A DNA stretch of 64,000 bases, taken from positions 21,001 through 85,000 of the forward strand of contig WBZZ01006424.1 of assembly GCA_019918135.1 (NCBI GenBank), in the 5' to 3' direction. The notes under the pieces were generated by a model. It did no database searches. It was given only the letters and a program-made list of their open reading frames with translations, and was not told the DNA's origin. Both the position numbers and the translations under genes were made by a program. Shown piece after piece: positions 39,860 through 53,026 of this stretch (position 1 is the stretch's first letter; each line of letters starts with the position of its first letter). The stretch is from Paulinella micropora. Lineage: Eukaryota; Cercozoa; Imbricatea; Euglyphida; Paulinellidae.

Positions 39860-40552
39860 ACTAACGGTTACAAATTCAAAAATAATTTGAAAAAATATCA
39901 AAACAATTAAATAAGTGAATATATTATATATTTGTTTTATTAATTGATATATTTTTAGTGTAACAGTGTTTGCGTACAATTTTAATTTACTTTGCCACAG
40001 TTCAGTCACGAGAGTCTCCAACTGTCGCACTAACGGTTATAAATTCAAATATAATTTGAATTTGAAATTCAAAAACATCAAAATCATAATAAATAAATTT
40101 ATTATTTAGTTTTACTGCAAAAAAACATTGCTTGAAGGTGTTTGGTAGCCGATGTGCATAAAAGTCTATGAAAGGTGTATGAAAGTGTATGAAAGGTGTA
40201 TGAAAGGTGTAAACTACCGTTAAGCAGTTTGAAAACTTGAAATAATTTCAAAACTTCAAAGGAAATAGTTTGAATATGTTTTCCAATAATAAAACAAAAA
40301 ATTTTATTGAAAACAACAAATCCTGTGCGCTGAAAACTAGACCAGAACGTTGATTAGTGTATTTTTGGTGTAAAATGAGATAACAGTCGAAAAAACCGTT
40401 ATAAGTAACGGAAAAAGTTGCGGATTTCATCCAAATTTTTTTAATCGTTTTAATACGAATTAATCTTTGATTTCGTCATGAAAAATATATATTTCAATCT
40501 ATGAAAAAAACTTGAAGGTCAGCCTGCGGGTTGGCCCTTACTATATCCTGTC
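39860..40552 (-). repeat. Transposon right TIR, about 690 bp
   Basis: Reverse complement of 32,758-33,422 with indels, more diverged towards the inside. Confidence 0.85.
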
Positions 40553-43423
40553 GCCGATATCTTACGCGACCTTAAAGAGGAGTTTCAAGCCGTTGCGGGA
40601 TGTAAGGCCGAAGACATAGCAATTTTAGAAGCAAGCGGAAAACATGGGCGAATGTGGCGTTTATCGTTTCATTTTGTTGAAATCAACGGCCGAATATATG
40701 CGGATGGACTGGAAGTTAAAAACAAAGCCGAACTCGTAGGCGGTGCTGATATGTCTGTTTATAAAGCATATAATAGCCGTCAATTATTCCGCCTTCCTTT
40801 GTGTAGCAAAGACGGGGAAAACCGACCATTCAAGCGAATTGACAAGGAACTGACCCGCGACAATTTCACGAATGTCTCGTGTCTCATATTGGCGATTATG
40901 AGATTATTCAACGACCTAAGCAAACCAACCAAACGGCGGAAGATGAACCATTAAAAAGGCTGTTGAAGCCCTTCAACAATATACGCCCCAGAGGTGGCAA
41001 AAGTCTGCGGGGATGTCATGAGTGTAAAGACAATGGAAGACGGCAAAACATTCATTTATTTTAAAAGAACGGCCCCCGCGTGGTGTGGATTTCATAACCG
41101 AACACACAATAAGGACAATTCTTATTACGTACTTATTAATCCAGACGGGACAATTTTTCTGAGATGTGCGAGACCGCCCGCAGTTGATAAATTAAGGCCG
41201 TTATTTAAGCAAACGAAATACGACAGGCAGGCCGAACTATTGGGAAAACTACTTAAAAACCCTAAGCGACACTTAGCCCAAATTAAAAAAACCATTTGAA
41301 AAAATGGCAACTGCTACCATTTCAACATATGAAAAATGGCTAAACGATAGCGACGAGGCACTGCAATATATGAACGGACACAAGAGGGAACGGCTCCTTT
41401 TAGGTATCCGCTCAAACTTAGGAACGGGCAAAAGTGTAGCCTTAATTGAAGCGATTAAAGAACACATTAAGAACAACCCAGACGGCCGAATTTTAATTAT
41501 TACGCCTCGGCGGGTATTGTCTACACAAATGGTTAAGGAATTGGCGGAATTAAACTTTATCAATTACTTAAACCGCGAGACAGAAAAAATAACCGAGGCA
41601 TGGGTTATATGTCAATTAGATAGCCTTCATTACGTGGAATGGCACAACGAGGGCAGGCCGTTGAACTCTGGCCTTATTGGACGAAGGCGACCAACTTTGA
41701 AAGTATCAAGCACCTCAACGCGACCACATTCAAAAACAATAAATGCGCAAATATGAATTATGCTAGATTAAGGCTATTTATGAAGCAGTCCGAGAAAGTC
41801 ATATGTTTAAGTGGAAACCTAAGGGCTACACATATAGAAAAATGGCGACGAATGACGGGCGATATTAAAACAATTATTATTATAAATGATGCTTCTAAGT
41901 TTCACACCCCGTTTAATATTAAGTTAGCCTTAAACGATGCGCAAATTTTACAAAAAGCGAGCGAGGACTTAAAAGCGGGGCGACGGGTTTATTTAGCGAG
42001 CAATAAGAATATTAAGGACATTAAGAAATTTTACGAAACCTTAATGAAAAGCAAACCCTACATTAAAGGCCTTCTAATAACAACGAAAACATTAACCGAG
42101 CCCGCAGTTAAGCAGGCCGTGGACGATATACGGAACGAGTGGCAGAATTATGAATTAATAGTTGTTTCCCTTTGTATTCAGAGCGGTGTTAATTTTGATA
42201 TTGAAGAGTATTTTGACGATATTTACGCGATATTTTCAAATGGGAGCAATTCAAGCGAAGACGCCTTCCACATGTTAAGGCGGGTAAGATATCCAACAAA
42301 CCGCGACATAATAATATAGTAATTAATATTACAATGCACGGAGGAAACAGGCCGACCAACTCAGACGAATATTAAAGAGTATGAGCACGACCCCGAGAAT
42401 ATCCTTAAAGGAATGGCCGATAAAGTCTTCGATGAGGAACTAGACTATATATCAGGCTTACCGACTTATAAAAATCACCCTTACCCGCGACTAATAGCAG
42501 AACTAGAGGCGGAAGCAAACAAAGATAAAAACCGATACACAGAAAACTTTATTAAATGGGCTATCTGTCATGGATGAAACGCGGAATCACTACCGACCGA
42601 CAACGAAAACACAGAGAACATTAAAGCAGAGTTTAAAGCGGTTTCAATTGAAGTTGATAAAAATTATGCTAAAGAACTATTTGAAGCCGTATTAATAACG
42701 GAAGATGAGGCGGAAAAACTACGGAAAAAGATGGAAAGACACCCCGACAATACAACCCGCGAAGATGTGGTTAAACTTCAAAAACACAACATATTAAAAT
42801 TATACAGATTAACAGAACCGCCTGAAAATGCGGAATGGTATGAAACATACACAGAACAACAAATTAAGAACGGCTTTAAAAATACATGTCCCTTTTATAA
42901 TATTGTATAATATTATGTGCCCGAATTAAGCACATATGCGAGCAGGTGGGCGGGCTTTGATAAAGGCTTAGAGAGGATTAAGAAAAATGAATATAAATTA
43001 ACGGAAGGCCAACTAAATGAAGCAACCAAGGACTGCCGAACAAAAGATAAATTAATATTTGATATGACTAAAAACGAATATAAACACGAGCCGATAAGCC
43101 TATTAATATGCGACATATTGAAAGAGATGAAATTTAAATCATTTCACGACAACGAACCCAGAACACGACAGGAAATGTTAAACGGGCTTAAACGAATTCA
43201 AAACAGATTATTTAAACACCCAGAGCGGGTTATAATTACATTCAAGAAAGACAGAAGAAAAATAGAAAACTTAGCAAACTTAAAACCAGATAATAAAAAT
43301 TTCTTCCGCGGATATCTGGATATCATAAACGGACCACTGAGAAATATGTTCAATATGACTATTAAAGCGACGAATAAGAAAGCGACACATTATAAGTTAT
43401 ATAGCGGAGTTGATAAGGATTAG
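40553..43423 (+). pseudogene. Primase-helicase, right copy, remainder after transposon
   Basis: Continues from the cut at 32,757. It has the AEP motif GRMWRLSFHF, the zinc segment, Walker A SNLGTGKSV, and retains the segment VVSLCIQSGVNFDI (about 42,160-42,203) that the left copy lacks. That segment precedes IEEYFDDIYA and belongs to the helicase C-lobe. Shared frameshifts match the left copy. A private 6-bp insertion at about 42,906-42,913 adds a TAA inside NIV-YVPE. Ends at 43,423. Confidence 0.75.
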
Positions 43424-44745
43424 TCACTGATTAAAAACGATTATTTCCCGCTTATAGGATGGACGACAGACGAGACAGAGGAAGAGCGAAGCGAAGAGCA
43501 AAGCGAAATCACTATAACAACTGAACAAAAGATAAATTTTCTTAAGGAATGCGGGCGAAAATAACTAAGCGAAAAGATTATGATTTTTTTTGAAAGTTAG
43601 AATTAGGGGGAAATACTGCTTTATATTGATTTGATATAGGGGGCGAGCGACCAATTTTTTTGATAGGGAATATTAAAGAGGAATTCGTCGGTCGCCCCCG
43701 ATTTTTTTTTGAAAGTTAGAATTAGGGCTTCCTATTGATTTGATATAGGGGGCGAGCGACCAATTTTTTTTTGAATGAAGGAAACAAAAAGTTATAAAAA
43801 GGGCTTACTATGTGGGATTTAGATAATAAAATCCGTTTTGCTACACTCAATAATAACCCCCGCTTAACTTCTTGCTTACTATGGGCTATCTTTTTATGGG
43901 CTCTCTTTTTTTAATGATTTTTCGGGGGTATCTTTTTTTAGTGTGGAAAATGAACGAATTAAGGGTTAAACATGCTTAGTATTTATTTAGGGGTATATAG
44001 TCTATTTCTCTATAAAGAATAAGAAAAGATGCCCCTTTGTAATATAAGAAGGGAAAAGGGGAAATAGTGCTTAGTGTGAATAAGGGGCTATCTTTTTATG
44101 GGCTATCTTTTTTTAATGGGGTTATCTTTTTTTTTAATGTGTTGAAATGTTGTCTTTTTATGTGGAGCAATCAAAATATAAAAATTCTTTTTAATATTGT
44201 TTTTACTCCTGATTTTTAGGGGCCATCTTTTTTTAGTGTGGAAAATGAATGAATTAAGGGTCAAATATGCTTTGTATTCATTTGGGGCTATGAAGACTTT
44301 TTTCTTATAAAAAGTAGGAAAAGATAGCCCTTTGTAATACAAGAAGGAAAAAGGGGGGAAAGGGCTTAGTGTGAATAAGGGGAAATAAAAAGGGGGACGG
44401 GGGAAAGGGGCTTAGTGTAAATAAGGGGGAACAACGGGGGCTAGAATATTTAACCCCCCGCCTTCCACAGATAACCGATAATAGCCACGCTTAATTTTTC
44501 ACACACTAACCCCCGCTTACTTACTTCATTCTTTTAAAATCAGTTTCATTTATCATATAACAATATGCCGAAGCCGAAATTGACCGCCGAAGAAATGCTT
44601 ATCATTATCAATTCATACACTAACCCCCGCTTAACTAAGCACATTAGACAGCACTTAACAAACCAACACTAACCACCGCTTAACTCCTTGCTTAACTAAC
44701 CGACACTAAACAACACTTAACAAAAGTTAATTTAATTTATATAGA
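43424..44745. repeat. Repeat-rich intergenic region, right copy
   Basis: Reverse complement of 18,662-19,984 with very few changes; both block repeats are kept. Confidence 0.85.
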
Positions 44746-45141
44746 ATGACTACTAAATGTTGCGTATGTGATGTCGTCCTTAAATCTAAAACAGAAGCAG
44801 TAATACACCCAGCCCGCACACATAGTATTACCACACATGACACATTGAAATTTTTGAAGGCTTTGAACGAATGCTTAAATGACCTTATAACAGCACAAAC
44901 AACCTCAGAAGAAACATTTCAGAATATTTCTCAAATCAAGAACTATCTAACAGCAACAACACCCGACACATACGCACAACTAATCAAAATAAAAGACAAT
45001 CTTCTATCATTGCCGAAAACAGAAAAATCTAAAGCAATACTTGACGAATATGAGAATGTCTTATATTCCTATATGGAAGACATAAAGCCCGTTATTGACG
45101 AGATAATTACGAGTGCCACCACGACCACAAATAAATTATAA
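44746..45141 (+). CDS. C2H2-like zinc protein, right copy
   Basis: 131 aa, same as 18,266-18,661 except Ala to Thr at about residue 53 (AQTTSEE). Intact frame. Confidence 0.55.
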   Translation: MTTKCCVCDVVLKSKTEAVIHPARTHSITTHDTLKFLKALNECLNDLITAQTTSEETFQNISQIKNYLTATTPDTYAQLIKIKDNLLSLPKTEKSKAILDEYENVLYSYMEDIKPVIDEIITSATTTTNKL

Positions 45142-45803
45142 TAAATTTGTTAGACCAGACAACAGAAACCGCCATAAAATAAGTATGATAGCACTGAAGC
45201 GATGCCACCAGTTAAAAAACAGAGACCCGCGCCACCAATTTTTGTCAAAGGTGCTTCCGTCGCCCTTCCGTCCCAAGCAAAAAGCAAAATGTCGTCCAGA
45301 CCAGATGAGCGACAGCCGAAGCCTCGTTCCGCGATGTGCCCCCGAGACGGACGAAGATGTCCAACGCCGAATTAAGAGACGGAAGCGAATGACGGACACG
45401 GACGAGATAAAAGCAGTAATTGAAAGAGCCGAAGGAGATAATATCAAGGCTTTCAATCATAAAATTGCCACTTTGCAGAAACAGCCAAGAAACAGCAAGA
45501 ATTAAAGGCCCTTCAAAAAGCCCTTCAGGAAGCAAATGAAATTAATGAAGATATTGATATTTCTAAGGCCTTAAAACTCCGTCAAGAACATAATTTTAAC
45601 CAATTGAAGCACCTTCAGAAATGGACTGAACAAAACGCCACAGAAAAATTCCTCACTTCAAAAGGCCTCATTATGAAAGAATTATTCATTTAATTAATAC
45701 AGGCCTAGATTTTGAAGATGCCCTCAACCGCGTCATTTCCAAAATTAGCCCGCCAGCCCTTCCCGCACCTATGGAGGTTTCCGCGTCTTCGTCCTCCATG
45801 TAA
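45113..45803 (+). pseudogene. Basic/coiled-coil protein, right copy
   Basis: Counterpart of 17,604-18,294 with the same frame changes: the first frame ends at 45,505, coding text resumes at about 45,480 in another frame and ends in a Ser-rich tail at 45,803. Confidence 0.45.
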
Positions 45804-45978
45804 TGTGTGTTTTTCAACACACTGAAATATTTATATGTGTGTTTTTCAACACACCAAAAAATTTAATTGAATTTCTTAAAAATTTTTACTCAGAAACAAA
45901 AAACAGAAACGAAAAAATAGAAACGAAAAACAGGAATAAAAAAGAAAAAAACCAAAAAACCCATTATTCAAAGAGATT

Positions 45979-47361
45979 TTATTCAATACCTTTCTTTTTT
46001 TTCAATCGGCTACTCCGTCGCACTGGTTGGCTTACCCCGTTTTCGTCTATTAATTTATAACCCGCTTTCTTTTTCTCCGTCGTGGTTTCCTCTGTCTGCT
46101 TTGCTTCAGTGGTTTGCTTTGTTTCCTCCGTCGTGGTTTCCTTTTTACTCATTACAAATTGATTTACAATAACAGCCCCAATTCCGTTTATTTTTCAGAG
46201 TGTCGTATTCGTAATTGCCCCGCCGTAGTCATTCCAAATTTTATTTAATAACTCAAACTTATTTTCACGACTTGCTTTTTTCCCCAAGGGCTGAAATTTG
46301 CCGTCGTCGTCGTCCTCGTTTTCGCTTTCTGCCCCTTTGACATTCAGACATAAGTCTATTTTCCTTCGTAATTCCTCTAGTTCGGTTTTTATTCCTTCTC
46401 ATCTCACGGGGGTCCGCAACATTAACCCACGAATAAGAAAAACTCGTTAATAAATCGCCGTGTCCCAACACATTAGAGACCCAAGTATTAAAATTTGTTG
46501 TTTTCGGGTTAGCAAAATTTGTATATGACAAACTCGCATATAATTTTCTTAACATACTGCTTCTCTGTGTGTAATCTGCCAGCCACGGGAAAACTTTTAT
46601 TATTCGTTTGTTTAGTTGATTGTTTTTCTGTTTGTCTAATTGTCCCTCTTTGTTGATAATAACTGCTTTCTTTTTCTTGAAGTGATTTCTTATTGAATTT
46701 ACTTGTTCAATAACAAAAGAAGGAGTAAATAAAACAACAGGTCTCTCAGTCCAGTTCTTTTTTGTCATAAGTGTTTTTGTCAAATATCTCAACAGGTCGT
46801 GCCCCTATTGCTAACATTAAAGCCAACAACTTTAAATAAGGGTCATTACTTAAAATCATTTCATTCATTTTTGCCATTACCTCCCGCACATCAATCTGAA
46901 TTTTTTGTTCGTTTTTTGCTTTGACATCTTTTTTATATCCCTCAACAATTTCTATTCGCTCGTCTTCATTGATATTGAAATATTTGTCCAATTTACTCAT
47001 TTCATAAACCTTCTTGCTTTGATTTGGTTTTATTGCTTTTGTTCTTACTTCGCTTAATCTCTGTCTTCTTGAAGTCGTATTCGGGTAAATAATAGCGTAT
47101 TTTGTATAAATAATTTGCATTGCTTCTAGCATTTCGTCTTCTGTTGTTGTTTTACTAAATAATAACGAAATAGCATTATGAAAAGCCTTTGACGGCTTCG
47201 CATCACCAGTGAAAAAGTTTGATACGAATCATATATTTTTTCTTCTGTGTCTGCTATGTTCAGTTGTTTGATAAATTTTCTGTCTGTCTCGTTCCACATT
47301 CTGCCTCGTGGTTGCTTCGTTCGCGTCCCGTGCCCGCAAGTTGTATAATAAACTCGTCCAT
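45979..47361 (-). pseudogene. Telomere resolvase-like recombinase, right copy
   Basis: Counterpart of 16,046-17,428. Catalytic segments GARPVEIF, RSSMLRKLYASLSY (Val to Ala change) and LGHGDLLTSFSYSW are retained, with the same frameshifts. Substitutions such as Glu to Gln (KNNQLNKR), Ala to Thr and Ile to Leu separate the copies. Confidence 0.7.
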
Positions 47362-47427
47362 ATTTTTTTTCAATATGAAAAAAATTTAATTGTTAACTTT
47401 TTCTTTTTATTCCTTATGTTTTTTATG

Positions 47428-47731
47428 ATCATTTATCAATAATAGACAGGTCTATATGGTATCACTAAGAGAGATTTGGTCAAAATGACGACAAAAACCA
47501 TATAAATGAAATTTATATATATTTTATGAATCTATTAATAAAATATGGTTTTTGTCGTCATTTTGACCAAATCTCTCTTAGTGTGCTTAGTTTGTCGTTT
47601 TTTTTGTCAAAACAAAGGTGTGTTTTTTGTAAAACAAAGGTGTGTTTTCTGTTTTCCCGTGTATGTTTTATGTGTTTCTGAGGCTTATTTTATGATATAC
47701 CATATAGACCTGTCTATTATTGATAAATGAT
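47428..47731. other. Palindrome, right copy, with 109-bp deletion in one arm
   Basis: Matches 15,567-15,979 reverse-complemented, but the arm next to the recombinase lacks 109 bp: GGTAT joins CACTAAGAGAG directly. The central loop and inner 35 bp of both arms are kept. Confidence 0.8.
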
Positions 47732-48203
47732 ATATATATATAATATAATTGATATATTAAGTAGAGATGTAGGAGCTTATCCCCTCAAGGACAGCTTCCT
47801 AAGTTCTTCCCCTGAGGGAGCTCGAGAAGAGAGTATTGTTCAATAATGTTAATTATTTATAATTATTTCTTAAGCTTCTAAACAACATGCGTACAAAAAC
47901 GTTAACGGTCGCGAATGGAAAGCAGAAGAGAAAGCTAAGGAGGCCTAGGATGGAAAGGATATATATTCTGAGGGGAAAGGAGAAGATAATTACCGCTTTT
48001 TTAGGGTCATTTTCGAGAAAACGATCTCTAAAAAGCGGTCTTTAAGTCCAAAATCACCAAAAATCACCAAACAAGAAATAATAGAGAAATCAAAGAGAAA
48101 AGCATATTGACGAAGGAAATAAATCCAAAAGGACATAAGCGAAAAGGAAGCGAAAAATTAATTATTTTACATTTATAAAAATATTATTACATAATTATAA
48201 AAG

Positions 48204-48476
48204 ATGACGACGACATTACAACAGCAAGCAGACAAAGAAATGAAGGAAGCATACAACAAGCATTTTCCAGAAGCAAATGCTGATGACCTTTCTTTTAGAA
48301 ATTTCACGAGAGAGCAAATGATTGATAAATATAGAAAAGCACACGAGTTCTGGGATAAGCAAGCATATGAAATAATAAATGGAGGAAAGAATACGATGAA
48401 GGAACTATACAAAATGAAAATTTGTATCCAAGCAAAAGAACAACTAAATATGAGAATGGCTATACATAATATATAA
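48204..48476 (+). CDS. 90-aa hypothetical protein, right copy
   Basis: Same as 14,822-15,094 with one N-terminal substitution; intact. The AT-rich box lies upstream at about 48,157-48,184. Confidence 0.55.
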   Translation: MTTTLQQQADKEMKEAYNKHFPEANADDLSFRNFTREQMIDKYRKAHEFWDKQAYEIINGGKNTMKELYKMKICIQAKEQLNMRMAIHNI

Positions 48477-48525
48477 TTAATTATTTTACATTTATAAAAA
48501 TATATAAACTATAATATAATACAAG

Positions 48526-48732
48526 ATGCCAAGACCAAAACTATACGAAGGAGAAGCAAGACGAAAGAGAAATAACGAGAAAGCTCTCGCATACTACCAC
48601 CGCCACCAAGAAAGGTTGAAGGAGGAAAGAAAAGAAAAAGCATTAAAGCAAAAGCAAGAACTCAAAAGCATAGAGGAATACAAAAAGAAGATACAAGAGT
48701 TGGAAGATAGACTGAGTAAAATAATAGTTTAA
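48526..48732 (+). CDS. 68-aa basic coiled-coil protein, right copy
   Basis: Identical protein to 14,566-14,772; intact; same upstream box. Confidence 0.6.
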   Translation: MPRPKLYEGEARRKRNNEKALAYYHRHQERLKEERKEKALKQKQELKSIEEYKKKIQELEDRLSKIIV

Positions 48733-48855
48733 GTTCTAATTTTTTTTTGAAAAATATTTTTCATCTAAACAAATAGCTCCCATATAATAACGGTAAGAAC
48801 ATTAATGAATTATTTTTGGAAAAAGTATCTTACCTTATATATACATAACTGTAAA

Positions 48856-51800
48856 ATGTCAAAACCACCACTACCACCCAAGACCAAACAAGCAATATGT
48901 TCAACTTCTTCAAGCTAAGGCTAAGCTTAGAAAGGTTGAAACGAAAGATAAAAGAAACCTCCAGGACCTTTTATCTAACATCCGTAGTATTAATACGAGG
49001 GCAATCTCCGCGAGGCTAAGACTAGGGAAGCGAAGAGACGAGAGTTTAGAGCAAACGAGTATGAAGTTAGGAGGGATAATCGGCTGAACTCTCTCACATT
49101 CAAATTTAGGGAGCTAGACATAAGCTTCTATGATACAGACACATTGGAAGAGAAGGTATTGATACCCGCTATAAGATATGCTAGAAGGGAAGGGATGACC
49201 AACAATGCTGATGTCAATATATCTATAACATACTCCACAGCTCCCGCTAATGAGAGATACGACCACTATTTAAAAAAGAAAAGTTTTAATTCATTTCAAC
49301 TCCGCCAATACGATACCGTATTTATGGATGCTCTGAACGAGTTCAACATAAATAACATTGAAGCGAGCGAGAATGGATATGAAAGAAACATACGATATGT
49401 GGAAATAACCATAGTTCAAGAAAACGGCGGAGGATGCTATGAGGGAAAAACTGAAAAAAGGGAGAAAGTCGACGAAGGCAGAAAGATATCTCCGCCAAGC
49501 AAAAATAACAACTGCTTATTCTTTCTGTGTAAGGATATTCTAAATATTCCCCCGATGAATAAGAACCGCTGTAATATTGTCAGAGCTGAATTCAACCTTC
49601 CACCAAACTCAACATATTTTTTCAATATTTCAACCGCTATTGAAAATGGTATGGGCAAGGAAGGGAAAACATATGAAATAACTGACCATATTATGAAGCA
49701 GACATTCAGCAAAACGAAGAAGGACAAGAACCCGACCAACTAATCTTTTTGGAGAATAACCATTATTGCGGATTAGTTAAGCAGTTTAAGAAGCGATGCG
49801 AAGACTGCTTGCGATTATATTTGAACAAACATAAATGTAATCTTAACAGGAAAAAATATGCGGATATTAGATTGAAGAAGAATGGTAAAAGACACTTAAT
49901 AACTAAGTTCCACACGGAAGAACAAATAAACAACGACCAAATTCTCCATTACGATTTGAAATCATTTAGAAATGCAAACATCGCTGTCGGCTACGATATC
50001 CACGACTGCTACATAGTCGGATATACTCAGGGCTCTGAGGGTTTCAAATACATAGCTGGTAAAGATTGTATAAGTCAATTTGTCGACCTACTGATAGAAC
50101 GAGGCGAGAAGGTAAAAGCAGGGGGTGTCGAAGGACAAAAAGGACAAACCTCCCGTTCTATATGTTAATGGTTTTAAAGGAGCGAACTTTGACCACTACT
50201 TCATACACCAAGAATTAATTAAAAGGGGTATTAAGATTAAGTCGTCAAAAATCAATAACGGCTCTATTATTTGCTTAGAATTTGAAAATGTTAAGATGTG
50301 GGATATGTGTAAGCATACACAAGGAAGTCTTAAAACAAATCTTGAAAGTATCAGATGCGAAATCCTAAAAGGACTTCGACCACGACAGGGCGAAGAGATG
50401 GGAGGATATGGACGATAAGACTAGGCAGGACTGTTTGGCTTATCTTAAAAACGATGTTATGGGTTTGAAGGAATTATATGATAAGTTAAACACGACAATA
50501 AGTAAATCTAACTTCATACATTTCAACTTCAAGTCTCGCTTTTAACATATAATATTATGGAAAAAATATGTAGACGGCAAATACGAGGTGAGACTTCCAA
50601 CGGTGGAGCAGGAAAGAGCATTTAGAAAAGCCATTATAGGCGGAAGGACTTATCCGTCTAAGAGGCGGTTCATTTCAGCTCAGTATGAACGATACCTACA
50701 AAAACAGATCACCTTTGACGATATAATTGACTACCTAGTAGATGCGGATGTCGTGTCTCTATACCCAACAGCGATGTTGTTAGCTTTTATGGTTGGCGAT
50801 ATACTGGAAACGATTGGACCATTTGACCCGCGAAACCTTCAAATCGGTATTTACAACCTTGACTACGTCTCACCTAAAAACATATTACATTCAAGGATTG
50901 GACAGAGAGACAGAATGGGCTCTCTTAAATGGCGACTAGAAGATATGAAGGACCAATGGCTGACGAGTGTAGATATTGAGGATATGGTAGCCGAAGGATA
51001 CCAAGTCCGCATTCATAAAGGATACTACACTGTTAAATCTGAATGCGTCTTCGCCAAATACATAGACGATATGTTTAAGGCGAAGGAAAATGCGGAGAAA
51101 GGTAGCCAGCAATATCTGCTCGCCAAGCTGTTTATGAATAGTCTATATGGTAAGATGATACAGAGACCGATACCTTCAATAACGACATCTATACAAACCA
51201 ACGAAGAATACTGGAAATTCTGGAATAGCAATCAAATAACTGACAATGTTAAATTTACGGATAAAGAAGGAAAAGATTTATGGCACATATCGGGCTTACC
51301 TCGCAATCCAATCTTATTAGAGAGTAGCATAACAAAGCCTTCACACTACGGGGCATTCATACTAGCATATAGCAGACGAATTATGTTCAACTATATTAAG
51401 GAAGCCAACCCAAACAGAAGCATTGAAGATGATTTCTACTACACAGACACTGATAGCCTCCAAATCCACGCGAGATGTGCTAGATATATCAAGAATATGG
51501 GTAATAAGAAACTCGGCGGTATAGGGGACGACTTAGGCGATGGTTGTAAGATTATAAAAGGTGTGTGGATAGCACCAAAACTATATATGTTAGAATTTAC
51601 AACGAAGGATGCCTTTACGGAAGGAATGACTAAGAACGACTTAAAGCATATTTCAAAAGGAGTTAAAATAGTGTCTGAAAATGGAGTTAAAAGATATTTC
51701 CATTTTAGGTAAAGGCTTAGATGCCAATCAGCTAAACTATGATACATTTGATAAGATGGACAAAGGCGGGTCGGTTGAAAATGTGGATTTCCAAATGAAA

Positions 51801-51959
51801 AAAATACACTTTGATAGAAACAGCAAACAACAAGTCCCACATTTTAGCATTTTACATATGACGAATGTTAAAAAACAAGTTAATGAGAATAAGTGGTCGG
51901 GTCGCGAGTTCATTAACGATAACGACAGCATCCCGCTCGGCTTCCACATTCGTGGTTGA
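48856..51959 (+). pseudogene. Protein-primed DNA polymerase B, right copy
   Basis: The catalytic half (50,588-51,712) is one open frame with motifs A DADVVSLYPTA, B KLFMNSLYGKM and C YYTDTDSLQIH, free of the 6-bp insertion seen in the left copy. Shared breaks remain: N-terminal shifts, the shift at about 50,160, the shift at about 50,390, a TAA before the WKKYVDGKYEV segment (about 50,545) and a C-terminal shift at about 51,705. A private frame change near 49,710-49,745 splits the exonuclease region where the left copy is open. Confidence 0.85.
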
Positions 51960-52008
51960 AGCAGAGACTCCGCCTCCGCACCTCCGTTTTTTGGTGAAGC
52001 TTTTTTTT

Positions 52009-52708
52009 TTAAAAAGGTTCACTTATAAATAAATTTTTGGCTCCTTTACCTTTGAAGCTTCTAATCGCATGAATTCCTATTTTCGGTTTGACTAACTTAG
52101 TATTTACAGCAGTCGCTCCCAGGAATGATACGGGGTCTAATGCGGTTCGGTAGTTCGTCGTTAGCTTCGCAGTCTTTGCCCTTTTACCTTTCGGATTTAC
52201 CTTGACAGCAACTCGGTCAATCACTCCTTCAATGAGGTCTTTCGTGCTACTGCCTTTATTGTATGTGGTCGCCTTCACCCCAGTCTGTCGGCTTAGGTCT
52301 TTGGCTATCGTGCCACCTAACGAATGCCCCGTCAGTTCTACATTATCCTTACCATATTTTTTTATGACTTCATTAACCAGCTTCTGCTCTTCTTTATATC
52401 TCGGAGTTCTCTTAAATACTCCCTTTGCTAATGTGACATCGGTTAATAGGTCCCTTTTGTCTACACTCCCCCTAAATGCTACAATAGCTTTGCCGTCTTT
52501 TTCATATACGTGATTTTTCTTTGCTAGCGTCTGGCTTCCATCCGTCAGCACCCTTTCTCTCCGACGAAGACAAATATACATCCTCTGATAACTCAGCACT
52601 GCCTCCCTTCTGCCTTCTGTATTCCTTACCAGCTTTTTTCAATGCCTCCCCATAGCTTATATTATGCTTAGCAGAGTAAGGCTTAACAAACTTTATCCAC
52701 TCGCTCAT
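52009..52708 (-). pseudogene. Lipase, right copy
   Basis: Same N-terminal frameshift as the left copy, but the hydrolase frame (52,599-52,009) is complete, with ELTGHSLGGTIAKDL and a C-terminus ending FISEPF that the left copy has lost. Substitutions include Cys to Trp and Ala to Pro near the start (MSEWIKFVKPY). Confidence 0.7.
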
Positions 52709-52801
52709 CCTATATTAATTATTTATTTTTTCCCGCCAACTATATACACCGCCCTACTATGTCCACCCTCTGTGCGAGAAGTTCCAACAACTTTCAATTG
52801 A

Positions 52802-53026
52802 AAGCGAAAAAAATCCTTCTCGTTAGAAGATGTTCAAAAGGTAATCCACGACGAAATAAAAGCGATTGAAGAAATGAGAAATGCTCAACCAAACTTGTTT
52901 CACTTTGGTAAATACAAAGGCGAAAAAATAGAAGACATCGCAAAGATTGACAAGCCATATATTGAATGGTTAGTTCGTCAGCCTTGGGTCCAAAATAAAG
53001 ACGAATTGAAAAAGTATTTACCGTAG
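52802..53026 (+). pseudogene. ExoX C-terminal-like domain, right copy
   Basis: Same 75-codon frame as 10,268-10,492 with FHFGKYKGEKIEDIAKI; upstream part out of frame after an A7 run. Confidence 0.5.

Larger units (their letters stand above)
32758..40552. mobile_element. 7.8-kb DNA transposon with long TIRs
   Basis: Its insertion is proven by comparison with the left viral copy, where GCCCGCG and CCGATATC are contiguous. Outermost matching bases are ACAGGATATAG at the left and its complement at the right. The flanks allow a 2-bp (CG) target duplication with a couple of unmatched bases. Two divergent intron-containing genes lie inside. Family not assigned; TIRs of about 0.67 kb exclude Tc1/mariner-like short ends. 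Confidence 0.9.
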
